Source: Aureimonas ureilytica DSM 18598 = NBRC 106430
GTDB lineage: Bacteria > Pseudomonadota > Alphaproteobacteria > Rhizobiales > Rhizobiaceae
Assembly: GCF_000382705.1 (NCBI RefSeq)
Contig: NZ_ARQE01000001.1
Span: 477,551 to 541,550 of the forward strand
Reading direction: 5' to 3'
DNA: 64,000 bases
A model generated the notes under the pieces. It searched no databases, was not told where the DNA came from, and saw nothing but the letters and a program-made list of their open reading frames with translations. Position 1 is the first letter of the stretch, and each line of letters opens with the position of its first letter. Position numbers and translations under genes: made by a program. Shown here in pieces: positions 1 to 7,954 of this stretch.

Positions 1-19
1 TGAACGGGAGGGTGACGCC

Positions 20-226
20 GTGAGCGCCTCGATCACGCCGCTTCGCCAGAAGCGCAAATGCCCCGAATGCGGCCGGCCCTCCTCGCAGGCCGACTTCCCC
101 TTCTGCTCGCCCCGCTGCAAGGCGGTGGACCTCAACCGCTGGCTGTCGGGCGGCTATGTGATCCCCGGCCCGGCGGACGAACCCGACGCCTCGCCGGGTG
201 GCGGCGGCAGCGGCGAGGAGCGCTGA
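20..226 (+). CDS. yacG: DNA gyrase inhibitor / zinc-binding protein YacG
   Basis: A 68-residue protein with the complete YacG zinc ribbon: CPEC at residues 14-17, then FCSPRC near 28-33, followed by the family signature [17 protein letters not shown]. YacG homologues bind one zinc ion and inhibit DNA gyrase. The start is GTG at position 20, preceded by a GGGAGG ribosome site at about 6-11. A TGA at 1-3 or 13-15 probably ends the upstream gene, which in Rhizobiales is often maf. The C-terminal tail is Gly/Pro rich and disordered, and its last 73 bases overlap the convergent regulator gene. Confidence 0.93.
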   Translation: MSASITPLRQKRKCPECGRPSSQADFPFCSPRCKAVDLNRWLSGGYVIPGPADEPDASPGGGGSGEER

Positions 227-1179
227 AGCGGCGCGGATCGCATCCGCCCCGGCGCCGCGCCGACGATGCGCTTGAAGGCGCGGCTGAACGAGGCTTCCGA
301 ATCGTAGCCGAGCCGGTGCGCCGCTTCCGCGATGCGCATGCCGTCGCGGCCGATCCATTGCCGGGCCTGATGCATCCGCACCTCGGCGACGTAGCGCGCC
401 GGGGTCGAGCCGACGATGGCGGTGAACTTCGCCGCGAAGCCCGACCGCGACACGCCCATGCGCTCGGCGAGATCGGCGACCGTCCAGTCGCGCTCCGGCT
501 CGGCATGGATGGCGGCCAGAACCCGACCAATCTGCGGATCGCGCACCGCCGCGAGCCAGCCCTTGGCCTCGCCGCAGCCCCGCTCCACCCAGGAGCGGAT
601 GATCTGCGCGGCCATCACGTCCGCCAGCCGCGCGAGAATGCCGCTGGCCCCGACGCGGTTCATGGCGCATTCGGCGACCATGGCCTCCAGAAGATGCGGA
701 ATGGTCGGCTCGCTCACCATGAGTTCCTGCGCCCGCATGAGATCGGGCATCAGCTGGAGAAGCGGATGCAGCCCGTCGAGATTGAAGCGCATGGAGCCGC
801 AGAACAGGAGCGCGGCGTCGCCCTCGCCCTCCTCGGCATAGTCGAAGACGCTTTCGCAGATCGCCTGACAGTCGCGGCGCGGAAAGGGGCGCGGCTCCAG
901 CCCCGGCCGGCTCGCCAGCGTATGCGCCGCCCCGCGCGGCACGAGCACGGCGTCGCCCGCCGTCAGCTCGCTCCAGCGCCCGTCCGGCCCCTGGAGCCAG
1001 CAGCCCTTGCCGGCGACGAAGTGGAAATAGGCGTGCGGCTGCGCGCCGTAATGGAAGCTCCAGTCGCCCGACAAGCGGCAGCGGCCATAGTCCACGCCGT
1101 CGAGCCGCAGGCCGCGCAGCATGTCGGTCAGCGGATCGACGCTCGAAGAAGCGGTGGTTTTGGACGATCGGTCAAACAT
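154..1179 (-). CDS. AraC family transcriptional regulator
   Basis: The N-terminal half looks like a cupin-type AraC ligand domain ([13 protein letters not shown], then a glycine-rich barrel with [15 protein letters not shown]). The C-terminal third carries two helix-turn-helix units: [18 protein letters not shown] and [22 protein letters not shown], ending in the family's GAAPG motif. ATG at 1179 is chosen because it gives the usual start of this subfamily; a GTG at 1239 is also open, with no better ribosome site. It diverges from an MFS exporter across about 83 bases, so it probably controls that gene; the inducer is unknown. The 3' end overlaps yacG by 73 bases. Confidence 0.9.
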   Translation of the reverse strand: MFDRSSKTTASSSVDPLTDMLRGLRLDGVDYGRCRLSGDWSFHYGAQPHAYFHFVAGKGCWLQGPDGRWSELTAGDAVLVPRGAAHTLASRPGLEPRPFPRRDCQAICESVFDYAEEGEGDAALLFCGSMRFNLDGLHPLLQLMPDLMRAQELMVSEPTIPHLLEAMVAECAMNRVGASGILARLADVMAAQIIRSWVERGCGEAKGWLAAVRDPQIGRVLAAIHAEPERDWTVADLAERMGVSRSGFAAKFTAIVGSTPARYVAEVRMHQARQWIGRDGMRIAEAAHRLGYDSEASFSRAFKRIVGAAPGRMRSAPLQRSSPLPPPPGEASGSSAGPGIT

Positions 1180-1262
1180 ATCGGCGTTTCTAGCATGGAA
1201 ACGCCAAGGCTGCGAGCGTAGGTTCGCGCCATCTTGCACTGCATCATTCTCGGAGGACGTCG

Positions 1263-2492
1263 ATGTCCGACACGATCTGCACTCCCCCGCCGCTCTCGGC
1301 GGACCTCGGCTCCGGTGACGAGGCGGAAAGCCGGGCGGCCTGGCCCGCGGTCTTCTCGCTGTCCTTCGGCGTCTTCGGCCTCGTGACGTCGGAATTCCTG
1401 CCGGTCAGCCTGCTGACGCCGATGGCCGCCGATCTCGGCGTCTCCAACGGCGCGGTGGGGCAGGCGATCACGGCGACCGCCGTGGTGGCCGCCTTTGCCG
1501 GCCCGCTTCTGGTTCTCGGCTCCGGCCGGCTCGACCGGCGCACCATCCTCTTCGCCCTGATGGCGCTCCTGATCGTCTCCGGCATCATGGCGGGTCTGGC
1601 GACCAGCATCACCATGCTTCTCGTCGCGCGCGGGCTTCTCGGCTTCGCGCTCGGCGGCTACTGGGCGATGATGACGGCGCTGGCGCTGCGCCTCGTGCCC
1701 TCCTCGCAAGTGCCACGGGCCATGTCGATCATCATCATGGGCGTCTCGGTCGCCACCGTCTTCGCCGCGCCCCTCGGCTCGGCACTCGGCGATCTCTGGG
1801 GCTGGCGCGCGACCTTCATCGCCGCGTCCGGCATCGGCACGGCCGCGCTCCTCGTGCAGATCGCGACGCTTCCCTCCATGCCCTCGGCTCGGGCGCCCGG
1901 CCTCGCCGCCTTCGGCGCCGCCCTGTCGCGCCGCGCCGTGGTGATCGGCCTCGCCACCGTGGTGATCGTGGTCTCCGGCCATTTCGCCGGCTTCACCTTC
2001 ATCCGCCCCTTCCTGGAAACGGTGCCGCGTCTCGACGTGTCCGCGATTTCGGTGGCGCTTCTGGCCTTCGGCATCGGCGGCTTTCTCGGCAATCTCGCGG
2101 CCGGGGCCGTGGCGCGGCGCAGCCCGGCCTGGGCGGCGGCGGGCGCGGCGCTCCTGATCGCGCTGAGCACGCTCGCCCTCGTCCTGCGCGGCGGCGAGCC
2201 GAGCGTCGCCTTTCTCGCCACGGCGCTCTGGGGCTTTGCCTTCGGCGGCTTCCCGGTCTCGGTCTCGATCTGGAACGCGCGCGCCGCGCCCGATCTCGCC
2301 GAAAGCGCCGGGGCGCTCTTGTCCTCGGCCTTTCAGGTGGCGATCGCCAGCGGCGCGATGGTCGGCGGCCTGCTGGTCGATGGCATCGGCCCGGTCGGCG
2401 TCACCGTCTATTGCGCCATCGCCGTGATCGCGGGGGCGAGCGTCATGCTGACCCTCGGCCGCGCCTGGGAGCGCCGCCACCACCCCGCCTGA
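1263..2492 (+). CDS. MFS transporter, DHA1 (NepI/AraJ-like) exporter
   Basis: A 409-residue, 12-helix major facilitator with the DHA1-type opening SEFLPVSLLTPMAADLGVS, the GQAITATAVVAAF helix and the loop LGSGRLDRR that matches motif A. It resembles the NepI/AraJ/YdhP drug and metabolite efflux group of the inner membrane. ATG at 1263 has a GGAGG site at 1251-1255. The gene is divergent from the AraC regulator, a common arrangement for substrate-induced efflux. The substrate cannot be read from the sequence. Confidence 0.93.
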   Translation: MSDTICTPPPLSADLGSGDEAESRAAWPAVFSLSFGVFGLVTSEFLPVSLLTPMAADLGVSNGAVGQAITATAVVAAFAGPLLVLGSGRLDRRTILFALMALLIVSGIMAGLATSITMLLVARGLLGFALGGYWAMMTALALRLVPSSQVPRAMSIIIMGVSVATVFAAPLGSALGDLWGWRATFIAASGIGTAALLVQIATLPSMPSARAPGLAAFGAALSRRAVVIGLATVVIVVSGHFAGFTFIRPFLETVPRLDVSAISVALLAFGIGGFLGNLAAGAVARRSPAWAAAGAALLIALSTLALVLRGGEPSVAFLATALWGFAFGGFPVSVSIWNARAAPDLAESAGALLSSAFQVAIASGAMVGGLLVDGIGPVGVTVYCAIAVIAGASVMLTLGRAWERRHHPA

Positions 2493-2613
2493 ACGACGCT
2501 TGAGTTCCGCCGCCTCGTTCGCCGCCCTCGCGCGGCGGGCGGGTCGGCGGAGCGCCTTCCTCCAAAGGGGATCGGCAGCGCGGCGGGCGTCGAGGCCCCC
2601 GAGAGGGGCCGGC

Positions 2614-3228
2614 TTATTTCTCGACCGCGCTGACCAGCTGTTCCGTGTCGGGCTCAATCGAGACCCAGAGGCCGGGATCGCTTTCCTGCTGGCGCTTCAC
2701 GAAGCGATAATCGACATCGCCCCAGGGCCGCACGCGCCAGTCGAGATTGTCGAGCACGAAATCGCCCGAGCGGGTGCGAAGCGTCAGAACGGCGTGTCCC
2801 GTGCCGTCGGGCTTGTGGACCACGGTCATCAGGAGATCGCCGAGCGGCACGCCCGCTTCATGCAGGCGGCGGCGCTTTTCCAGCGCGTAATCCTCGCAGT
2901 CGCCCTTCTTGTTCGTGGGATAGGTCCAGAACTCCTCCGTCCCGTAGAGGGACTGGTCGGAGGCGGGCGCGATCTCGGAATTCACGTCCGTGTTCACCTG
3001 CGCCACGAGAAGCTTCATGGGCATGTCGAGCTCGACCGGCCGGGCGGCCGGGCCGGGGATCGGCTTGCACTCGTTCGGCATGCGCAGGCAGAAGTCGCGA
3101 TGACCGAAGGGCTGCAGCGTCGCGCCCCCCAGCGGCATGAAGGCGTCGGCGGCCAAGGCGCCACCCGAAAGCGTCGCCGAAAAAAGGCAAAGCAATGCCG
3201 TTGCGCCAAACACGCGCGGAAAAACCAT
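2614..3228 (-). CDS. Transglutaminase-like cysteine peptidase (BTLCP family), exported
   Basis: A 204-residue protein with an N-terminal signal peptide (about residues 1-27, ending ALAA) and the bacterial transglutaminase-like fold. The likely catalytic triad is Cys111 in GDCEDYA, His145 in GHAVLTL and Asp160 in LDNL. Family members are periplasmic; the related LapG cleaves surface adhesins, but many alphaproteobacterial members have no known substrate. ATG at 3228 is preferred over an upstream start because it gives the signal peptide and has a GGAG site. No lapD or adhesin gene is adjacent. Confidence 0.92.
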   Translation of the reverse strand: MVFPRVFGATALLCLFSATLSGGALAADAFMPLGGATLQPFGHRDFCLRMPNECKPIPGPAARPVELDMPMKLLVAQVNTDVNSEIAPASDQSLYGTEEFWTYPTNKKGDCEDYALEKRRRLHEAGVPLGDLLMTVVHKPDGTGHAVLTLRTRSGDFVLDNLDWRVRPWGDVDYRFVKRQQESDPGLWVSIEPDTEQLVSAVEK

Positions 3229-3506
3229 GACGATCTCCGTCTTGGGACAGGCCCGTTCCCCGATCCGACCGTATCGTGTGGGCGGCACCATAACCCTGTC
3301 AACCGAGGGAAAAGCAGGTTGCCGCCGCGATCGGCCCCCTTATAGGGCTCAAAGGCAAAGATCGGCGGCGCAAAATGGCGCACCCCCTCCTTGCGACAAG
3401 GGCGATTGCGCGAAAAAATCGCTGATTTCCGGGCGAAAACGGGAGGCGTCGGGCTTCTTGTTGCCGATCTGTCACGCTTGGCGAAGAAGCGTGACCTCGC
3501 CGCACC

Positions 3507-4292
3507 TCAAGACTGCCCGGCTTCGATCATCTCCGCAACCGCGCGTTCCAGACGGCGCAAATCCTCCTCGCGCGACAGGCGGTGGTCGCCGCCGGGCACG
3601 AGCGTCAGCGCCACGCCCTCGCCGGGCAGGCAGGTCAGGAGTTCGAGGGCATGGGCGTGGGGAACGTCCGGGTCGGCCATGCCCTGGATGATGTGAACCG
3701 GGCAACCGGTGCGGATCGGGCCGGTCATGACGCTCTGCGCCCGCCCGTCCTCGATCAGCGCGCGCGTATAGACGGTGGGGCGCGGATCGTAGGGGGAGGG
3801 CTCGGCCAGAAAGCCCTTGGCGTCGATCTCGGCGCGCTGCGCTTCGGTGAGGCGCGGCTCCAGAAGGCGGGAGGTGAAGTCGGGCGCGGGCGCCAGAAGC
3901 ACCAGCCCCGCCACGCGGCCGGGCTGGTCGAGGCGCGCCATGGCAAGCCGTAGCGCGATCCAGGCGCCCATGGAGGAGCCGACGAGGATCAGCGGTCCGC
4001 CGGGCGCCAGCGTGTCGATGACGTGTTCGGCGTCGCGGGTCCAGAACGAGATCGTGCCGTCCTCGAAGCGTCCGCCCGATTCGCCATGCCCGGAATAGTC
4101 GAAGCGCAGGAACGAGAACCCGTCCCGCTCCGCCATGTCCGACAGGCGCTCGGCCTTGGTGCCGCGCATGTCGGAGCGAAAGCCGCCGAGCCAGACGACG
4201 GTCGGCGCGCGGCCCGGCACCTGCAGCGCGGCGAGCGAATGATCGTCGCCGGGGGCGGGAATGCGGAGCGGCGCGGCGGGCTGATCGGTCAT
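3507..4292 (-). CDS. Alpha/beta hydrolase
   Basis: About 261 residues with an alpha/beta-hydrolase fold: oxyanion strand VVWLGGFRSDM, nucleophile elbow GSSMGAW (Ser in GxSxG), Asp in the GMADPDVPH loop and His in PGGDHRLSR. It resembles the ABHD10-like carboxylesterase/thioesterase group; the substrate is unknown. ATG at 4292 has GGGAG upstream; an in-frame upstream extension has low-complexity composition and was discarded. The gene is divergent from infC. The cytosolic location follows from the absence of a signal peptide. Confidence 0.9.
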   Translation of the reverse strand: MTDQPAAPLRIPAPGDDHSLAALQVPGRAPTVVWLGGFRSDMRGTKAERLSDMAERDGFSFLRFDYSGHGESGGRFEDGTISFWTRDAEHVIDTLAPGGPLILVGSSMGAWIALRLAMARLDQPGRVAGLVLLAPAPDFTSRLLEPRLTEAQRAEIDAKGFLAEPSPYDPRPTVYTRALIEDGRAQSVMTGPIRTGCPVHIIQGMADPDVPHAHALELLTCLPGEGVALTLVPGGDHRLSREEDLRRLERAVAEMIEAGQS

Positions 4293-4564
4293 GACATGTC
4301 TCCCGGGGGTCTCGATCGAGGCAGTAGAGGCCGGGCTCCGGCCCGTCCAGCCCGCGCCGCCCTCCGGCCGGGGGATCGGCGCTCCCTTGGCGCGGACAGG
4401 GAAAAATTGCGGCAACTCGCGTGAAATCTCGATGCCGCCATGTTATATGAGGCTGAAGACCCCGGATCGAGGGCAGTTTCCGTCTCCGCGGCGGAACGGC
4501 CGCTCGGTCGAGGCATTTGTTTCAGACCACCGCATCATGTCGTCAACAGCGGGAGTGAACGACC

Positions 4565-5104
4565 ATTCGCAGACCATTTCGTGCGCCGCCGACCCAGAAG
4601 GAAGGGCCGCGCTCCAACCGGGAAATCCGGGTTCCGCAGATCCAGCTGATCGATGCGGACGGGCAGAACCGGGGTGTCATCAATACGGCGGAAGCCATGG
4701 CGCTGGCCGAAGAGGCCGGACTCGATCTCGTGGAGATCGTGCCCACCGCCAGCCCTCCGGTTTGCAAGATTCTCGATCTCGGCAAGTTGAAATACGAGGG
4801 CCAGAAAAAGGCCGCCGAGGCGCGTCGCCGCCAGAAGGTCATCGAGGTCAAAGAGATCAAGATGCGCCCGAACATCGACGACCACGACTACGAGACGAAG
4901 ATGAAGGCCGTGCGCCGCTTCTTCGAGGAGGGCGACAAGGTCAAGGTGACGCTGCGCTTCCGGGGTCGCGAAATGGCGCACCAGGAACTCGGCATGAAGC
5001 TTCTCATGCGCGTTCGCGACGAGACCGCCGAAATCTCCAAGGTGGAAGCCGAGCCCAAGCTCGAAGGCCGCCAGATGATGATGGTTCTGGCGCCGCGCGG
5101 CTGA
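4565..5104 (+). CDS. infC: Translation initiation factor IF-3, ATT start codon
   Basis: IF-3 binds the 30S subunit and controls start-codon fidelity. The reading frame carries the whole family sequence: the N-domain begins [21 protein letters not shown] and includes [11 protein letters not shown] and [12 protein letters not shown]; the linker is Lys rich and the C-domain contains [18 protein letters not shown]. The only start that gives the full 179 residues is ATT at 4565-4567, with GGGAG at 4551-4555. A later ATG at 4697 would remove 44 conserved residues. AUU initiation of infC is established in E. coli, where it underlies autoregulation. A strong terminator follows, so it is monocistronic or last in its unit. 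Confidence 0.95.
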   Translation: MRRPFRAPPTQKEGPRSNREIRVPQIQLIDADGQNRGVINTAEAMALAEEAGLDLVEIVPTASPPVCKILDLGKLKYEGQKKAAEARRRQKVIEVKEIKMRPNIDDHDYETKMKAVRRFFEEGDKVKVTLRFRGREMAHQELGMKLLMRVRDETAEISKVEAEPKLEGRQMMMVLAPRG

Positions 5105-5135
5105 CGCCGCCTCGCCGGTTCATCGGACCAAACCC

Positions 5136-5161
5136 AAAAGGGCGGCTTCGGCCGCCTTTTT
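5136..5161 (+). terminator. Rho-independent terminator of infC
   Basis: A GGCGGC-TTCG-GCCGCC hairpin flanked by AAAA before and TTTTT after lies about 32 bases downstream of the infC stop. The UUCG tetraloop and T tract are typical of an intrinsic terminator. The A/T flanks also let it work for the convergent methyltransferase gene. Confidence 0.9.
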
Positions 5162-5212
5162 CATGTCCGCCTTTTGGAAGGTCGCGCGCCCCCGCTCGCT
5201 TCTCGGGGTGAT

Positions 5213-5911
5213 TCACGTGAAATCGGTGGGGTCCCGTTCTCCTTCGGCATCCTCGCCCGGCCCGCGCCAGCGCCAGACCGTGGTGCGCTTCACGTCGGCG
5301 TCCTCCAGAACGCGCGTCACCGGCACTTCGTAGACGGCCTGCCGGACGACGCGCGCGGCGGGCAGGTAGAAGCGGCCGGGATCGCCGACCACGATCGCGG
5401 TGCCCCGAGCGGCCAGCGTGTCGAACCAGGGCTCCAGCAGCCCCGCGAAATTCGGGTCGTAGAAGACATCACCGGCCAGAAGCACGTCGGCGTCGAGCGC
5501 CGAGCCGATCGCGTCGCGCCGCTCGACCGTGAGGGCGACGCCGTTCTCCGCCGCGTTCAGCCGCGCTGCCTCCACCGCGAACGGGTCGATGTCGAGCGCC
5601 AGGACCTCGGCCGCGCCCGCCTTCATCGCGGCGATGGCGACGAGACCCGAGCCGGTGGCGAAATCCACCACGCGCCGTCCCGCCACGAGTTCGGGATGAT
5701 CGAGCACGAAACGCGCCAACCCCTGGCCGCCGGCCCAGGCGAAGGCCCAGAAGGGCGGCGGCAGGCCGCCGGCCGCCAGTTCCTCCTCCGTCGCGATCCA
5801 GAGGTCGTGAACCTCGCTGGCGAGATGCAGCGCGATCTCCGGCACATGCGGCGGATGGAGGATCGAAGTGTTGGCGCGAATGAAGCGACGCGGGTCGCCG
5901 GGATCGATCAT
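5213..5911 (-). CDS. Class I SAM methyltransferase, EtfB lysine methyltransferase-like (METTL20 type)
   Basis: A 232-residue Rossmann-fold methyltransferase. After an N-terminal RFIRANTSILHPPHVPEI segment comes PPFWAFAWAGGQGLARFVLDHP, the (F/Y)WAxxWxGG signature of the METTL20/Nnt1-like group. The SAM loop is VVDFATGSGLVAIAAMKAGA, and LALDID is the acidic ribose-binding strand. Human METTL20 and an Agrobacterium homologue methylate the beta subunit of electron transfer flavoprotein; the same role here is an inference, since ETF genes are not in the window. ATG at 5911 begins the recognisable protein; a longer upstream frame is not conserved in character. Confidence 0.85.
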   Translation of the reverse strand: MIDPGDPRRFIRANTSILHPPHVPEIALHLASEVHDLWIATEEELAAGGLPPPFWAFAWAGGQGLARFVLDHPELVAGRRVVDFATGSGLVAIAAMKAGAAEVLALDIDPFAVEAARLNAAENGVALTVERRDAIGSALDADVLLAGDVFYDPNFAGLLEPWFDTLAARGTAIVVGDPGRFYLPAARVVRQAVYEVPVTRVLEDADVKRTTVWRWRGPGEDAEGERDPTDFT

Positions 5912-6013
5912 CGTTAGGTCCGACCGGATGGAAGAGGGGAACCCGCGAGGGCGGGACGCGCTTTCGATAGGGAACGGGCCGTGTACGGGCCTGAACGGGA
6001 AGGGTGGCGTCGC

Positions 6014-6097
6014 ATGTTGAAGGGTGGCTTGTTGTGGTTGATCGGCATTCCGATCCCCATCATCCTGATTCTCTGGTTCATGGGCTTCCTGTCCTGA
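6014..6097 (+). CDS. 27-residue single-span membrane peptide
   Basis: A very short open frame coding for MLKGGLLWLIG, then IPIPIILILWFMGFLS. It is almost wholly hydrophobic, with one Lys at position 3, which fits a single transmembrane helix with the N terminus inside. It has a GGGAAGGG ribosome site (about 5999-6006) at good spacing and is followed after 25 bases by a strong intrinsic terminator, so it looks like a complete transcription unit. I do not recognise the family with certainty and assign no function. Confidence 0.7.
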   Translation: MLKGGLLWLIGIPIPIILILWFMGFLS

Positions 6098-6122
6098 CCG
6101 GAGCCTGACGATCGAGACCACG

Positions 6123-6162
6123 AAAAAGCCCGCCCCGGCCATCAGGTCCGGGCGGGCTTTTT
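6123..6162 (+). terminator. Rho-independent terminator after the small membrane peptide
   Basis: AAAAAGCCCGCCC pairs with GGGCGGGCTTTTT around a short loop. The A-tract/T-tract flanks make it bidirectional, serving both the small peptide gene and the leftward DUF3072 gene, which ends 85 bases further on. Confidence 0.88.
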
Positions 6163-6246
6163 GCATGAGGTCTTGCGCAGCCCCGCCCCCGAGAGCCCCG
6201 CCCCGAGGAGGCGAGGCTGGGGGGCGAGGCCGAGGGCCTGACGCCC

Positions 6247-6468
6247 TCAGGCGTTCTTTAACCGCTTGCTCTTGCCCTGCAGCTCGTCGATCAGCTTCGA
6301 GGCGTCGGCCTTGGACAGCTTGTCGTCGAACGGCGTGTCGGTTTCCTCGCAGAGCGTCTGCAGATAGGAGGCCTGCGCCCCGGTCATCGGCTCGTCGCCG
6401 GTGGTCCAGGTGTCCGGGTCCTTCTCGGCATTGGAGGGGGCGTCGACCTTGGGCTGGGACTGCGTCAT
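6247..6468 (-). CDS. DUF3072 domain protein
   Basis: A 73-residue soluble protein. The core matches DUF3072: PMTGAQASYLQTLCEE, then FDDKLSKADASKLIDELQ and a basic tail. This helix-rich domain is common in Rhizobiales and actinobacteria and resembles small helical modules of SAP-like proteins; its function is unknown. ATG at 6468 has a GGAG site eight bases upstream. It lies 74 bases after the EVE-domain gene and could be co-transcribed with it. Confidence 0.88.
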   Translation of the reverse strand: MTQSQPKVDAPSNAEKDPDTWTTGDEPMTGAQASYLQTLCEETDTPFDDKLSKADASKLIDELQGKSKRLKNA

Positions 6469-6542
6469 GGGTACACTCCATATCGGATCTGTTCCCACAA
6501 TGTTCCGGCCCGGCCTTCGTTCCGCCCCCGCGTCCTCCCGCC

Positions 6543-6977
6543 TCAGCCGAGCGCCTTCTGGGCGTCGAGTCCGCCCATCTCGCAGATGATCAGAAACTCG
6601 GCTTCCGTCACCGGCTGCACCGACAGGCGCGAATTGGTGCCGAGCACCATGCCCTGGAGGCGCGGCTCGGCCTTGACCTGATCGAGCGTCACCGGGCTCG
6701 GCATGTCGCACACGGCGCGGATGTCGACGCATTCCCAGCGCGGATCGTCCGCCGTGGAATCGGGATGGGCGAGGGCGGAGACCTCCACCACGCCGACCAC
6801 GGCCTTGCCCTCGTTGGAATGGTAGAAGAAGCCGCGCTCGCCGATCTGCATCGTGCGCATGAAGTTGCGCGCCTGATAGTTGCGCACGCCCGTCCATTCC
6901 GTGCCCGCTGGCCCGCACGCCTTCTGCTGGTCGAAGGACCATTTGAACGGCTCGGACTTGAACAGCCAGAACGCCAT
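6543..6977 (-). CDS. EVE domain-containing protein
   Basis: A 144-residue single EVE domain: MAFWLFKSEP at the start, WTGVRNYQARNFMR, GERGFFYHSN, then VVGVVEV. EVE domains share the PUA-like fold and are thought to bind modified bases in DNA or RNA; eukaryotic THYN1 is the nearest named relative. It begins 3 bases after the YciI stop codon and so is translationally linked to that gene. In many Rhizobiales this pair follows gpsA. The ligand is not predictable from sequence. Confidence 0.93.
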   Translation of the reverse strand: MAFWLFKSEPFKWSFDQQKACGPAGTEWTGVRNYQARNFMRTMQIGERGFFYHSNEGKAVVGVVEVSALAHPDSTADDPRWECVDIRAVCDMPSPVTLDQVKAEPRLQGMVLGTNSRLSVQPVTEAEFLIICEMGGLDAQKALG

Positions 6978-6980
6978 GGA

Positions 6981-7271
6981 TCAGGCCTCTTCGGGATTGT
7001 TAACGGTCCAGTTCCAGCGCCGCACCGTGACCGAGGCAAAGAGGCCGGCCTTGGCGTAAGGGTCGGCGTCGGCCAGCGCCCGCGCGGCCTCCAGGCTCTC
7101 GGCTTCCACCACGAGCAGGCTGCCGTTCGGCTTCTCGTCGGCGCCGAGGAAGGGACCGGCGAAACGCAGCGTCGAGCCCAGCGCCTTCAGATGCTCGAGA
7201 TGGGCGGGCCGGGTTTCGGCGCGCAGCGAGCCGGCGTCGGCGCGGTCTTCGCAGAGAAGGGCGAACAGCAT
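6981..7271 (-). CDS. YciI family protein
   Basis: A 96-residue YciI-like protein (ferredoxin-like alpha/beta fold). It has the family's MLFALLCEDRADA start, RPAHLEHL with the characteristic His, GPFLGADEKPNGSLLVVEAES and ADADPYAKAGLF. The conserved His-Asp pair has been proposed to be catalytic but no reaction is established. The start has GGAG in ggagacgcccc. It is upstream of and almost touches the EVE gene. The gene before it on this strand is the metalloprotease at 7415-7954, which separates it from gpsA. Confidence 0.92.
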   Translation of the reverse strand: MLFALLCEDRADAGSLRAETRPAHLEHLKALGSTLRFAGPFLGADEKPNGSLLVVEAESLEAARALADADPYAKAGLFASVTVRRWNWTVNNPEEA

Positions 7272-7414
7272 GGGGCGTCTCCGAAATGGGCGATCGTTCG
7301 ACGCCTCATAGGTTCGCCCGCTTGGTGCGGCAAGCCCGAACCGGAAAAGCTCCGGGTCGGGCGCGCTCGCGGCCCCCCTTGCAGCGGAGGGAGGCGGTAC
7401 GCCTCCTGTCGCGC

Positions 7415-7954
7415 TCAGTAGCGATGCCGGATCGGAATGCCGTGCTCCAGCCGGATCATGTTCTCGGTGATCGTGGCGGGGTTGGCCACGGGATCGGGCT
7501 TCATGTAGGCGCCCAGACCCACCGTGAAGTTTTCCTCGTCGTCGTAGTTCTGGCGCTTGATGCCGTAGGCGTTGTGCCAGGCGTGGATCAGCTCATGGGC
7601 GAGGCCGATATAGGGTGGACGCTGCCCTTGCTCGGGAATGACCCAGACGTTGCTGTTCCAGAAGACGACGCTGGCACTGCCGACACCGTTTTTGGCGTCG
7701 CCATCCTGGATCGCTTTGGCCTGGCTGCCGCCCTTTTCTATCGGCAACTCCGCCCGAGCGATCCGGATGCCGCCGCCCCACTTTGCCATATGGGGTGCAC
7801 GGCCGCTGATTTCGGTCAGGAGTCGCAGGCCGAGCGGCTTGCTGACGATCCGGTCGAGACTGTCGCGGCAGGTGGCGGCGAAGGTGGACGCACCGCCCTG
7901 ATCATCGATCTTGATGCCGGGAAACAAGGCGGCGTTGTAGTCAACGAGAGCCAT
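7415..7954 (-). CDS. M91-like (NleD/HopH1-type) zinc metalloprotease, candidate effector
   Basis: A 179-residue protein with a zincin motif HELIHAWHNAYG (His120, Glu121, His124), preceded by NVWVIPEQGQRPPYIGLA. After it come DDEENFTVGLG (Glu140/141 could give the third zinc ligand) and the C-terminal block ENMIRLEHGIPIRHRY. As I recall, this layout is that of peptidase family M91, whose known members are type III effectors (NleD of enteropathogenic E. coli, which cuts JNK/p38 kinases, and HopH1 of Pseudomonas). No signal peptide is visible and the ribosome site is weak. GC over 7441-7920 is about 64% (306/480 by hand), against about 75% in part of gpsA. It sits alone between gpsA and yciI. 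Family assignment is by motif only. Confidence 0.78.
   Translation of the reverse strand: MALVDYNAALFPGIKIDDQGGASTFAATCRDSLDRIVSKPLGLRLLTEISGRAPHMAKWGGGIRIARAELPIEKGGSQAKAIQDGDAKNGVGSASVVFWNSNVWVIPEQGQRPPYIGLAHELIHAWHNAYGIKRQNYDDEENFTVGLGAYMKPDPVANPATITENMIRLEHGIPIRHRY

Noticed and set aside
58-1221. A 387-codon plus-strand frame
   Set aside because: It is antisense to the AraC regulator, whose helix-turn-helix motifs are unmistakable.
6165-7421. A long plus-strand frame across the EVE/YciI genes
   Set aside because: It is antisense to two conserved protein families and lacks a start with a ribosome site.
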